Part shown: piece by piece, positions 23,273-31,453 of the stretch
Layout of the letters: every line of letters starts with the position of its first letter
How positions within the stretch are numbered: position 1 is the stretch's first letter
NCBI GenBank assembly: GCA_019415705.1
Contig: DXYS01000026.1
Location: forward strand, 2,630-34,707
Source: Bacteroidales bacterium
Lineage (GTDB): Bacteria > Bacteroidota > Bacteroidia > Bacteroidales > Muribaculaceae
Direction of reading: 5' to 3'
Length of the DNA stretch: 32,078 nucleotides
Notes under the pieces: generated by a model
Seen by the model: the letters and a program-made list of their open reading frames with translations, nothing else
Databases searched by the model: none
Told to the model about the DNA's origin: nothing
Program-made: the position numbers and the translations under genes

Positions 23273-23982
23273 GCCGCGTCAACGTGACCCGAAACATACA
23301 TATTATTATAGTTGCAGCGGGCAGCGGGAGCCGATTCGGCTCCGCGCTGCCCAAGCAATTTTGTGAGCTCGACGGCCGGCCGGTGCTTATGCACACGATT
23401 GACGCCTTCCGCACAGCTTTGCCCGAGTCCTCGATTGCTGTTGTAATAAGCCAAGACATGAAAGATTTGTGGCTGCAACTATGTGAACTCCATAGCTTTG
23501 ACTCTCCGCGAATCGTTTTCGGCGGTCCGACAAGATGGGCCTCAGTCGCCAACGCCTTGGCTGGCCCAGCTTGTCCCTGCGACAGCCGCTCGATTATCAT
23601 GGTCCACGACGGCGCACGCCCACTCATTGACAGCGCGACGCTCCGACGCATCTGCGAAGGATTTAACGCCGCAACCGACGGAGTTCTTCCCACTGTGGCC
23701 CTGTCTGACTCCGTCCGTCAGATTGACGCCGAAGGCCACAGTCACGCGCTTGACCGCAACAGTCTCAGAGCCGTTCAGACACCTCAGGCTTTCCGTGCCG
23801 ACAAGCTCCACGATGCTTACCGTCAGCCGTACCGGCCGACATTCACCGACGATGCATCAGTGATGGAAAGCGCCGGTTATACCTCTCTTAGACTCGTCGA
23901 AGGCTCGACTGAAAATATCAAGATCACCAACCCCGACGATATAGCCATCGCCTCGCTGATACTCAGCCACAAAGACCGCTGA
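23269..23982 (+). CDS. ispD: 2-C-methyl-D-erythritol 4-phosphate cytidylyltransferase
   Basis: IspD transfers CMP from CTP to methylerythritol phosphate in the non-mevalonate isoprenoid pathway. The CTP-binding motif IIVAAGSGSRFGSALPKQF starts about 13 residues in. VHDGARPLID and TPQAFRADKL follow, with ENIKITNPDDI near the end. No ATG precedes the domain. The TTG at 23269 (overlapping the glyA stop) or the GTG at 23284 are the candidate starts; I list the TTG because the overlap suggests coupling. The stop overlaps the recG ATG (TGATG). Length of about 235 residues is normal. Confidence 0.93.
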   Translation: MSRVNVTRNIHIIIVAAGSGSRFGSALPKQFCELDGRPVLMHTIDAFRTALPESSIAVVISQDMKDLWLQLCELHSFDSPRIVFGGPTRWASVANALAGPACPCDSRSIIMVHDGARPLIDSATLRRICEGFNAATDGVLPTVALSDSVRQIDAEGHSHALDRNSLRAVQTPQAFRADKLHDAYRQPYRPTFTDDASVMESAGYTSLRLVEGSTENIKITNPDDIAIASLILSHKDR

Positions 23983-26069
23983 TGAACTCCCTGCGCTCGT
24001 TTGACATAAAATACCTCAAGGGGGTCGGGCCAAAGCGTGCCGAGCTGCTCAATAAAGAGTTGGGCATACGCAGCGCCTATGACCTGCTGCGCCATTATCC
24101 AAATAGCTACTTGGACCGCTCGAAGTATTACACTGTCCGCGAGCTCAACGACGAGCTGCCGATGGTGCAGGTAAAGGGCCGTTTCGTCAGCCTAAACGTG
24201 ATGGGCGAGGGAGCCAAGACACGTCTCGTCGGACTTTTCACCGACGGCACGGCAACGATGGAGGTCGTCTGGTTTCGCAGCATCAAAGTCATCCGACGCA
24301 ATCTTACGCTCGGCAAGGATTATGTGCTTTTCGGCAAACCGACGAGCTACTTGGGCGTCAAACAGATGTCTCACCCTGAGGTAGACACGCCAGAATCGGC
24401 CGCCGCAACAACTCAAATCAGAGGCGTCTACCCGCTGACCGAGAAACTGCGCACAGCCGGCATCGGCGCACGTCAGATTTCGGGATGGATCAGCACACTG
24501 CTCAAGACTCACAGCACCATCCGTGACTATATGCCGGCCGAGGTGCTGGCCGACAACCGTCTGATAAGTCTGAACGAGGCTGTCAACGAGATACATTTTC
24601 CGTCATCAAACGAGAAGCTCCAAGCCGCGCGGCTGCGCCTGAAATTTGACGAACTGTTTATGATTCAGGTCGACATGCTGCGCAAATCCTTTAAGCGTCG
24701 CAGCGCTTCTGTCGGCCACCGATTCACTCGCGTAGGAGACACGTTCAACCGCTTTTATCGCGAATGTCTGCCGTTTGACCTCACAGATGCGCAAAAACGT
24801 GTCATAAAAGAAATACGCGCCGATGTGAACACAGGCCGCCAGATGAACCGTCTCGTGCAAGGCGACGTGGGCAGCGGCAAGACCCTTGTCGCTCTCATGT
24901 CTATGCTTCTCGCCTTAGACAACGGCTTTCAGGCCTGCCTGATGGCGCCGACAGAAATTCTCGCCACTCAGCATTACGAGTCCATCTCCGAGATGCTCGA
25001 GCCTTTGGGCATAAATGTCAAGCTGCTTACAGGCTCGACGCGCCGCAAACTGCGCGAACAGATTGACACCGAGCTGCGCGACGGCTCGCTAAAGATACTC
25101 ATCGGCACACATGCCGTCATTGAGGACAACGTAGTCTTCAACAATCTCGGCCTTGTCGTAATTGACGAGCAGCACCGTTTCGGCGTAGCCCAGCGAGCCC
25201 GTCTGTGGAGCAAAGGCGACATCACGCCTCATGTCCTTGTCATGACCGCAACGCCCATCCCGCGCACTCTCGCCATGACCGTCTACGGTGATCTCGATGT
25301 CTCTGTCATCGACCAATTGCCTCCCGGCCGCAAACCGGTCGAGACTGTCCTGCGCTATGACGAACAGCGCCTGCAGGTCTACAAGGGTGTTTACTCCCAG
25401 CTGCGCCTCGGACGTCAGATTTATATTGTCTATCCGCTAATCGAGGAGAACGAGAAAATCGACCTGCGCAGTCTCGAGGAGGGCTACAAAATTGTCTGTG
25501 ACACCTTTAAGGATTATCGCGTGGCCTATGTCCACGGCCGCATGAAACCCGCCGAAAAAGATTATCAGATGTCGCTTTTCGCCTCAGCTCAGGCCGACAT
25601 TCTCGTCGCCACGACCGTCATCGAGGTAGGCGTCAATGTGCCAAACGCGTCGGTGATGATTATCGAGAACGCCGAGCGCTTCGGCCTCTCGCAGCTCCAC
25701 CAGCTCAGAGGCAGAGTAGGGCGCGGAGCCGACCAGAGCTATTGCATACTCATGTCGCGGCGCAACATCGCCAAGGACACACGCCGCCGTCTCGAACTCA
25801 TGACACAGACCTCTGACGGCTTTGTTATTGCCGAGGCCGATATGGAGATGCGCGGGCCCGGCGACATCGAGGGCACGATGCAGAGCGGCATAGCCTTTGA
25901 CCTCCACATAGCCAATCTTGCCTCCGACGGCCAGATTATCGCCCTTGCTCGCAAATCAGCCGAAAAACTAATAGAGGCAGACCCCTCGCTGAACGCGCCT
26001 TCAAACACTGCTCTTGCGCGCGAACTCGCAGCGGCCCGTCCGTCAGTCGACTGGAGCCGCATTTCCTGA
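23982..26069 (+). CDS. recG: ATP-dependent DNA helicase RecG
   Basis: RecG remodels stalled forks and branched DNA. The 695-residue protein has the N-terminal wedge/OB domain (LKGVGPKRAELLNKELGI, then VKGRFVSLNV) and the superfamily 2 helicase core. Walker A GDVGSGKT is at 294-301, the Walker B DEQH box at 395-398 with HRFGVAQR after it, and motif VI LRGRVGRG later. Length is normal. It is the last gene of the pyrB operon and ends 17 bases from the convergent ruvC stop. I see no terminator in the gap. Confidence 0.98.
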   Translation: MNSLRSFDIKYLKGVGPKRAELLNKELGIRSAYDLLRHYPNSYLDRSKYYTVRELNDELPMVQVKGRFVSLNVMGEGAKTRLVGLFTDGTATMEVVWFRSIKVIRRNLTLGKDYVLFGKPTSYLGVKQMSHPEVDTPESAAATTQIRGVYPLTEKLRTAGIGARQISGWISTLLKTHSTIRDYMPAEVLADNRLISLNEAVNEIHFPSSNEKLQAARLRLKFDELFMIQVDMLRKSFKRRSASVGHRFTRVGDTFNRFYRECLPFDLTDAQKRVIKEIRADVNTGRQMNRLVQGDVGSGKTLVALMSMLLALDNGFQACLMAPTEILATQHYESISEMLEPLGINVKLLTGSTRRKLREQIDTELRDGSLKILIGTHAVIEDNVVFNNLGLVVIDEQHRFGVAQRARLWSKGDITPHVLVMTATPIPRTLAMTVYGDLDVSVIDQLPPGRKPVETVLRYDEQRLQVYKGVYSQLRLGRQIYIVYPLIEENEKIDLRSLEEGYKIVCDTFKDYRVAYVHGRMKPAEKDYQMSLFASAQADILVATTVIEVGVNVPNASVMIIENAERFGLSQLHQLRGRVGRGADQSYCILMSRRNIAKDTRRRLELMTQTSDGFVIAEADMEMRGPGDIEGTMQSGIAFDLHIANLASDGQIIALARKSAEKLIEADPSLNAPSNTALARELAAARPSVDWSRIS

Positions 26070-26086
26070 AATCCTTATACCTTTTA

Positions 26087-26689
26087 TTAACGCTTGACCT
26101 TTTCAGGGTTGCGTGCTATGAATTCCTTCCAGCTGCTGCAGCTCTTGGGGCCGACCGGTCGCTGTGACTCATAGAAATGACAGAGCGCGGCAGCGAGGGC
26201 GTCAGTCGCATCAAGTTTGGCCGGCAAACTATCGGCCGGTATGTCAAGTATGCGCCGCAGCATCTCACAGACCTGCTCCTTTGACGCGGCTCCGGTGCCG
26301 GTAATAGCCATCTTTATCTTGCGCGGCTCATACTCGTGTATGGGCACATCGCGTGACAGAGCCGCGGCCATCGCCACACCCTGCGCGCGACCTAACTTTA
26401 GCATCGACTGGACGTTTTTGCCGAAGAACGGCGCCTCTATCGCCATTTCGTCCGGCAGAAAGCCCTCGACGAGACCCAACACCCGGTCATAGATATATTT
26501 AAGTCTCAGATAATGACTGTCCTGACGGTGCAGCTCGATTACACCGAGCGCTATCATGGCCGGCTTACGACCCTTCACGCCGAGTATGCCGTAGCCCATG
26601 ACGTTAGTGCCGGGGTCGATGCCGATAATGATTCGGTCCCACTGGCGCAGGGCGTTTTTGTCAGGCTGTGTTACAGGCTGCCGGCCCAT
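26087..26689 (-). CDS. ruvC: Crossover junction endodeoxyribonuclease RuvC
   Basis: RuvC resolves Holliday junctions with RuvAB. The four acidic catalytic residues are present: Asp25 in IIGIDPGTNVMGYG, Glu85 in AIEAPFFGKNVQS, and Asp160 and Asp163 in KLDATDALAAALCHF. The 200-residue protein is slightly longer than usual because of an N-terminal extension of about 18 residues. The start at 26689 overlaps the DUF4286 stop (TGATG), which supports it. It is the last gene of a three-gene minus-strand operon. Confidence 0.97.
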   Translation of the reverse strand: MGRQPVTQPDKNALRQWDRIIIGIDPGTNVMGYGILGVKGRKPAMIALGVIELHRQDSHYLRLKYIYDRVLGLVEGFLPDEMAIEAPFFGKNVQSMLKLGRAQGVAMAAALSRDVPIHEYEPRKIKMAITGTGAASKEQVCEMLRRILDIPADSLPAKLDATDALAAALCHFYESQRPVGPKSCSSWKEFIARNPEKVKR

Positions 26690-27003
26690 CAGATTTCCTC
26701 CATCATTGTAGAGAAAAACAGTGCCTTCTCGCCCCAGCGTCGGTGCATGTCAGACTCTAATCGGCTTAGCTCGTCATGCGAGGTCCATTGCGCCACAGCC
26801 TCGGGGCTCTCGGCCTTAAGATGAAGCGCAAACGAACTGACGTCGCAACCGTCGGGCGACGGCGGCAGCATCAGGCGGCAGAGCATATGCGAACTGAAGA
26901 TGCCCGTGGCGAGCGCTGATTTGATATACTCGTCGCGCAGCCATTGCAGCAATTCGCCGGCCACAGACGGGTCGGCATGAAATGTGGTATTGTAGACAAT
27001 CAT
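26689..27003 (-). CDS. DUF4286 family protein
   Basis: This small cytoplasmic protein of 104 residues begins MIVYNTTFHADPSVAGELLQW. It matches the DUF4286 pattern, with its conserved start IVYNTT, the central GIFSSHMLCRL and the WTSHDELSRL segment. The fold is probably ferredoxin-like, and function is unknown. DUF4286 genes recur beside ruvC in Bacteroidota as I recall it. Its start overlaps the glycosyltransferase stop by four bases, and its stop overlaps the ruvC start by one. Confidence 0.85.
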   Translation of the reverse strand: MIVYNTTFHADPSVAGELLQWLRDEYIKSALATGIFSSHMLCRLMLPPSPDGCDVSSFALHLKAESPEAVAQWTSHDELSRLESDMHRRWGEKALFFSTMMEEI

Positions 27004-27776
27004 TTTTCGGTGGTTAAATTACGTTCGCCGCGTTTCAGCTCCCTTTTGTGCCGGAAAAACCGCGGCACAAAACTCAGATGACGCAGCAGAGTGGGGAAGA
27101 AACCATAATAATGCGACATGATGCGAAAGCGCTCGACGAGCGAGCGACGGCGGTTGGCGGTCGTGGTCCCTTCGCTGAGAAAATCGGCTGTGACACATCC
27201 GGTATAAACGTTCTGACGCGAATGTTGCAGACAGCGTATCACCCACTCATAGTCGGCCGAAAAACGCCAACTGACATCATAAAGGGGCGTTATGCGGCGC
27301 AAAACAGCCATGGCCTGATGGCAGACCAACATACCCTCTGCAAACGATTTGAGCGAGAGCTGCTCCGGAGCCTCTAAATGACGTCCGGCTATCTTACGTC
27401 CGTCTTTATCTACAAGATCTGTCTGTCCGTAAACTATACCGGGATAATCATTGTCCATTATGGCCTTGGCATAGGTCTCTAACGTATCTGACGAGTGAAA
27501 TCTGTCGCCGGCGTTAAGGAAGATGACATAATCGCCTTTGGCCCGGCTGAGGCCCTTGTTCATGGCGTCATAGATGCCCTTGTCGCGCTCGGATGTGACC
27601 TTGCGCAACTCGTTGGGTTGGGATGCCAACAGCTTGAGCGTGCCGTCTGTCGACCCTCCGTCGACAATCAGATGCTCATAGAGCCGACATGTCTGAGAGT
27701 CTACACTCCTCAGGGTAGGCCCGAGGGTGTCTGCAGCATTATAGCATACGGTGATTATTGAAAATAAAGGTGTCAT
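27000..27776 (-). CDS. Family 2 glycosyltransferase
   Basis: This is a 258-residue GT-A-fold glycosyltransferase. It has FSIITVCYNAADTL at 5-18, the DGGSTDGT nucleotide-binding stretch at 39-46, a DKGIYDAMNKG block at 65-75 and the metal-binding FLNAGD at 87-92. It resembles the WcaE-like GT2 enzymes that build exopolysaccharide or lipopolysaccharide, but the sugar donor and acceptor cannot be told. There is no membrane helix; the basic C-terminus (FRHKRELKRGERN) may contact the membrane. It is first in the operon with DUF4286 and ruvC. Confidence 0.88.
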   Translation of the reverse strand: MTPLFSIITVCYNAADTLGPTLRSVDSQTCRLYEHLIVDGGSTDGTLKLLASQPNELRKVTSERDKGIYDAMNKGLSRAKGDYVIFLNAGDRFHSSDTLETYAKAIMDNDYPGIVYGQTDLVDKDGRKIAGRHLEAPEQLSLKSFAEGMLVCHQAMAVLRRITPLYDVSWRFSADYEWVIRCLQHSRQNVYTGCVTADFLSEGTTTANRRRSLVERFRIMSHYYGFFPTLLRHLSFVPRFFRHKRELKRGERNLTTEK

Positions 27777-27810
27777 CGGCCTATAAACAACATCGTTGTA
27801 CTTTGTCCAA

Positions 27811-27818
27811 CAAAATTA
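27811..27818 (-). promoter_or_regulatory. -7 element for the glycosyltransferase/DUF4286/ruvC operon
   Basis: Read on the minus strand, this is TAATTTTG, a full match to TAnnTTTG, about 35 bases upstream of the start codon. No clear -33 element was found, so support is partial. Confidence 0.4.
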
Positions 27819-27890
27819 ATCAAAATCGGCGATTTATCATATATAATAATACCAAAAGACTTCAAAAAGATACGACATTAGGCCGTTGCA

Positions 27891-27922
27891 GTTGCACGGC
27901 TGATTTAATTTATTTAATTTTG
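27891..27922 (+). promoter_or_regulatory. Promoter of the panC operon
   Basis: GTTG at 27891-27894, a 20-base spacer and TAATTTTG at 27915-27922 fit the Bacteroidota pattern. An inverted repeat, GCCGT (27882-27886) and ACGGC (27896-27900), overlaps the -33 element and could be an operator. Transcription should begin near 27929, which excludes the upstream in-frame start at 27758 for panC. Confidence 0.5.
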
Positions 27923-27970
27923 CACCTTGATTGGAGCAAGCCTCCTGTTCATGAATATTTTACAATAATA

Positions 27971-28816
27971 ATGGAAATTGTAAGAACTATCGCCCGGCTC
28001 CGCGAAGCAGTCGCGGATGCACGCAGCAAAGGTCTCTCGGTTGGCCTCGTGCCCACAATGGGAGCCCTCCATAAAGGCCACATGTCACTCATCGAGCGTG
28101 CGCGCCGCGAGTGTGACGTCGTCGTTGTCAGCGACTTCGTCAACCCGACCCAGTTTAACAACCCGGATGATTTGCGCACATATCCGCGCACCGAGGAGGC
28201 CGACTGTCAGAAGATGGAGACGGCCGGTGTCGACTACGCGTTCATTCCCTCGGTCGAAGAAATTTATCCCGAGCCGGACACTCGTGTCTTTGACCTCGGT
28301 CCCGTCGCAGAAGTAATGGAGGGAGCCATGCGTCCCGGCCACTTCAACGGTGTCGCACAGATTGTAAGCAAGCTCTTTGATATCGTCACGCCTGATAAAG
28401 CTTATTTCGGCGAAAAAGATTTCCAGCAGATTGCCGTTATCCGACGCATGGTCGAGCTTATCGGCCGGGGACCCGAGATTGTCGCCTGTCCCATTCTGCG
28501 CGAGAACGACGGTCTGGCCATGAGTTCGCGCAACGTGCGTCTTTCGGCCGAGCAGCGCGCCATAGCCCCGGGTATTCACCGTGTGCTCGTCGACGCTGTC
28601 GACTATGCTGCTGACCATACTGCAGCCGAGACCGAGCGGTTCGTCACCGAGACAATCAACGCCATCGACGGCCTTGATACCGAATACTTCAAGATTGTCG
28701 ATGCACTGACCATGCAGCCGGTCGAACCGCAGATGCGCCCCGACGCATCGACTGTCGGCTGCGTGACCGTTTACTGCGGCGATGTCCGACTGATTGACAA
28801 CATCAGATTTAAATAA
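27971..28816 (+). CDS. panC: Pantothenate synthetase
   Basis: PanC ligates pantoate and beta-alanine using ATP. The open frame extends upstream to 27758, but I place the start at the ATG at 27971 (MEIVRTIARLREAV), giving 281 residues, the normal length, and a start downstream of the predicted promoter. Motifs are PTMGALHKGHMSL with His34 and His37, SDFVNPTQFN, MRPGHFNGVAQIVSKLF, YFGEKDFQQ and ENDGLAMSSRN. panD, which makes its substrate beta-alanine, follows immediately, a sensible functional pair. Confidence 0.97.
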   Translation: MEIVRTIARLREAVADARSKGLSVGLVPTMGALHKGHMSLIERARRECDVVVVSDFVNPTQFNNPDDLRTYPRTEEADCQKMETAGVDYAFIPSVEEIYPEPDTRVFDLGPVAEVMEGAMRPGHFNGVAQIVSKLFDIVTPDKAYFGEKDFQQIAVIRRMVELIGRGPEIVACPILRENDGLAMSSRNVRLSAEQRAIAPGIHRVLVDAVDYAADHTAAETERFVTETINAIDGLDTEYFKIVDALTMQPVEPQMRPDASTVGCVTVYCGDVRLIDNIRFK

Positions 28817-28837
28817 TTGAAATCTGCACTTATGACT

Positions 28838-29191
28838 ATGAACGTCGAAGTACTGAAATCTAAAATACATCGTGTCACCGTCACCGAGGCGCGTCTCGAT
28901 TATATCGGCAGCATAACCATCGACGAAGACCTGATGGACGCCGCAGGCATCATAGCCGGCGAACGCGTATATATTGTAAACAACAACAATGGCGCACGCC
29001 TCGACACATACACCATCCCCGGCGAACGAGGCAGCGGAGTAATCTGCCTCAACGGTGCGGCCGCACGTCTCGTGCAGCCAGGCGACATAGTCATCATCAT
29101 GAGCTATGCCACTATGCCCATCGAGGAGGCACGCACTTTCAAGCCCTCTGTCATCTTCCCCGATACGGCCACAAACAGACTGATTAAATAA
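28838..29191 (+). CDS. panD: Aspartate 1-decarboxylase
   Basis: PanD makes beta-alanine from aspartate with a pyruvoyl cofactor formed by self-cleavage. I choose the ATG at 28838 (MNVEVLKSKIHRV) over the ATG at 28832 and an upstream TTG. It puts the cleavage site exactly at Gly24-Ser25 in YIGSITIDEDL, the canonical numbering. The protein is 117 residues with the conserved LNGAAARLVQPGDIVIIMSY region. It lies 21 bases after panC and 25 bases before ffh. Confidence 0.97.
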   Translation: MNVEVLKSKIHRVTVTEARLDYIGSITIDEDLMDAAGIIAGERVYIVNNNNGARLDTYTIPGERGSGVICLNGAAARLVQPGDIVIIMSYATMPIEEARTFKPSVIFPDTATNRLIK

Positions 29192-29216
29192 ATCTTAGCC
29201 CAAACCATAAAGCCCT

Positions 29217-30551
29217 ATGTTTGAAAAACTCAGCGACAGACTCGAACGCAGTTTCAAAATCCTCAAAGGCCAAGGCAAAATCACCGAAATCAACGTTGCC
29301 GAGACCCTTAAGGACGTCAGACGTGCGCTCATCGACGCCGACGTCAACTATAAAGTAGCCAAGACATTCACCGACACCGTCAAGCAGAAAGCCCTCGGTC
29401 AGAACGTTATCAACGCCATCAAGCCGAGCGAACTCATGGTCAAGATTGTCCATGACGAACTTACGGCTCTTATGGGCGGCAATGTTGCTCCACTCAATCT
29501 CGAAGGCAAACCGGCCATCATTCTCATGTCAGGCCTTCAGGGCTCGGGCAAGACGACTTTCTCGGGCAAACTCGCCAAAAAACTTAAGAGCGAGAAAGGC
29601 ATGCGTCCGCTGCTCGTGGCCTGCGACGTCTATCGTCCCGCCGCTATCGATCAGCTAAAAGTTCTCGGTCAGTCTATAGACGTTCCCGTCTACACTGAGG
29701 AAGGCAGCAAAAATCCGGTCGAAATAGCGCGTCACGCTATCGACTATGCGCGCACAAACCATCACGACCTCGTGATTGTCGATACTGCCGGCCGACTCGC
29801 CGTCGACGAGCAGATGATGGACGAAATCGAGGCCATCAAAAATGCCATTCGCCCGTCTGAGGTTCTCTTTGTCGTCGACGCCATGACAGGTCAGGACGCC
29901 GTCAATACGGCCAAGGCCTTCAACGAACGTCTCGACTTCGGAGGTGTTGTCCTCACTAAACTTGACGGCGATACCCGCGGTGGTGCCGCATTGTCGATTC
30001 GTTCGGTCGTCAACAAGCCTATCAAATTTGTGGGCACCGGCGAGGGTCTCGACGGCCTCGACGCTTTCCATCCCAACCGCATGGCTGACCGTATCCTCGG
30101 CATGGGCGATATCGTCTCTCTCGTCGAGAAGGCCCAGCAGCAGTACGACGAGAAAGAAGCCGCCGAGATTGCAGCCAAACTGCGCAAAAACCAGTTTACG
30201 TTCAACGATTTCCTGCGCCAGATTCAGCAAATCAAGAAGATGGGCAACATCAAAGACCTCGCGTCTATGATACCCGGTGTGGGCAAAGCCATCAAAGATA
30301 TTGACATCGACGACAATGCCTTCAAGGGCATCGAAGCCATCATCATGTCCATGACTCCATACGAGCGCGAACATCCCGAGATTATCACAGGCTCACGCCG
30401 TCAGCGCATCGCCAAGGGCTCGGGCACATCTGCTCAGGAAGTCAACCGCCTGCTCAAGCAGTTTGACGATATGCGCAAGATGATGAAGATGGCCACAACC
30501 ATGCGTAACCCCATGAAAATGATGCGCCAGATGAAAGGCGGTCGCAGATAA
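29217..30551 (+). CDS. ffh: Signal recognition particle GTPase
   Basis: Ffh binds the SRP RNA and signal sequences of nascent inner-membrane proteins and docks on FtsY. The 444-residue protein has the N domain; the GTPase P-loop GLQGSGKTT is at 106-114, DTAGR at 189-193 and TKLDGD at 247-252. The Met-rich M domain includes SRRQRIAKGSGTSAQEVN and the terminal KMMKMATTMRNPMKMMRQM. It is full length. It lies mid-operon between panD and folD. Confidence 0.98.
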   Translation: MFEKLSDRLERSFKILKGQGKITEINVAETLKDVRRALIDADVNYKVAKTFTDTVKQKALGQNVINAIKPSELMVKIVHDELTALMGGNVAPLNLEGKPAIILMSGLQGSGKTTFSGKLAKKLKSEKGMRPLLVACDVYRPAAIDQLKVLGQSIDVPVYTEEGSKNPVEIARHAIDYARTNHHDLVIVDTAGRLAVDEQMMDEIEAIKNAIRPSEVLFVVDAMTGQDAVNTAKAFNERLDFGGVVLTKLDGDTRGGAALSIRSVVNKPIKFVGTGEGLDGLDAFHPNRMADRILGMGDIVSLVEKAQQQYDEKEAAEIAAKLRKNQFTFNDFLRQIQQIKKMGNIKDLASMIPGVGKAIKDIDIDDNAFKGIEAIIMSMTPYEREHPEIITGSRRQRIAKGSGTSAQEVNRLLKQFDDMRKMMKMATTMRNPMKMMRQMKGGRR

Positions 30552-30562
30552 ACTTATAAGCT

Positions 30563-31438
30563 ATGACTATAATCGACGGAAAAAAAGTAGCGGCCGAAAT
30601 CAAAGCCGATATCGCCGCTCAGGTAGCCGAAATGACAGCGCGAGGCGAGCGTCGCCCGTGCCTCGCAGCCATCCTTGTCGGTCACGACGGCGGCAGCGAG
30701 ACTTACGTTGCCAACAAAATCAAGGCCTGCGCCGAGTGCGGATTCGAGTCAAAGCTCATCCGCTTTGAGGACGATGCCACCGAGGCGGAGCTCCTTGCCG
30801 AAATCAAGCGCCTTAACGAAGACGATACGGTCGACGGCTTTATCGTGCAGATGCCGCTTCCGCGCCACATCGACGAGCAGCGCGTCATCGAGGCCGTTGA
30901 CCCGCGCAAAGACGTCGACGGCTTCCATCCCATTAACGTCGGCCGACTGTCGATTGGTCTGCCTTGCTTTAAATCAGCCACTCCCGCCGGCATTATCGAG
31001 CTCCTCCGTCATTACAACATCGAGACCGACGGCCGCCACGTCGTCGTCATAGGCCGCAGCAACATCGTGGGCAAGCCCATGGCAGCCCTGCTGATGCAGA
31101 AAGGCTATCCCGGTAATGCCACGGTGACCGTCTGCCACAGCGCCACTAAAAATCTCTCCGACATCACGCGTCAGGCTGACATCATCATCGCCGCGCTCGG
31201 CCGTCCCGGCTTTGTCACAGCCGATATGGTCAAGGAGGGTGCTACAATCATCGACGTCGGCACGACACGCGTTCCCGACAGCTCGCGAAAAAGCGGATTC
31301 CGCCTCTCCGGCGACGTTGATTTCGAGAATGTGGCCCCCAAATGCAGCTTTATCACGCCGGTGCCGGGCGGAGTAGGGCCTATGACCATCTGCAACCTTA
31401 TGATCAACACTCTGCAGGCCGCCAAAAACCGTAAATAA
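30563..31438 (+). CDS. folD: Bifunctional methylenetetrahydrofolate dehydrogenase / cyclohydrolase
   Basis: FolD interconverts methylene-, methenyl- and formyl-THF with NADP. The 291-residue protein shows the YVANK motif with Tyr48 and Lys52, VQMPLPRHID, the DVDGFHP loop, the nucleotide-binding GRSNIVGKP and the C-terminal TPVPGGVGPMT. The start is 11 bases after ffh. Its one-carbon partner glyA is encoded in the other plus-strand operon of this window. Confidence 0.98.
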   Translation: MTIIDGKKVAAEIKADIAAQVAEMTARGERRPCLAAILVGHDGGSETYVANKIKACAECGFESKLIRFEDDATEAELLAEIKRLNEDDTVDGFIVQMPLPRHIDEQRVIEAVDPRKDVDGFHPINVGRLSIGLPCFKSATPAGIIELLRHYNIETDGRHVVVIGRSNIVGKPMAALLMQKGYPGNATVTVCHSATKNLSDITRQADIIIAALGRPGFVTADMVKEGATIIDVGTTRVPDSSRKSGFRLSGDVDFENVAPKCSFITPVPGGVGPMTICNLMINTLQAAKNRK

Positions 31439-31453
31439 CACGCCCCTTACGCG

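Noticed and set aside
27758..27970. N-terminal extension of panC by 71 residues
   Set aside because: It precedes the predicted promoter, is AT-rich and low in coding character, and would make PanC far longer than the family.
28085..28870. 261-residue open frame on the minus strand opposite panC and the start of panD
   Set aside because: It lies entirely opposite clear panC and panD coding sequence, has no recognisable motif or promoter, and is a by-product of codon bias in the sense genes.
29655..30374. 239-residue open frame opposite ffh
   Set aside because: It is antisense to well-conserved GTPase and M-domain sequence and shows no family signature.
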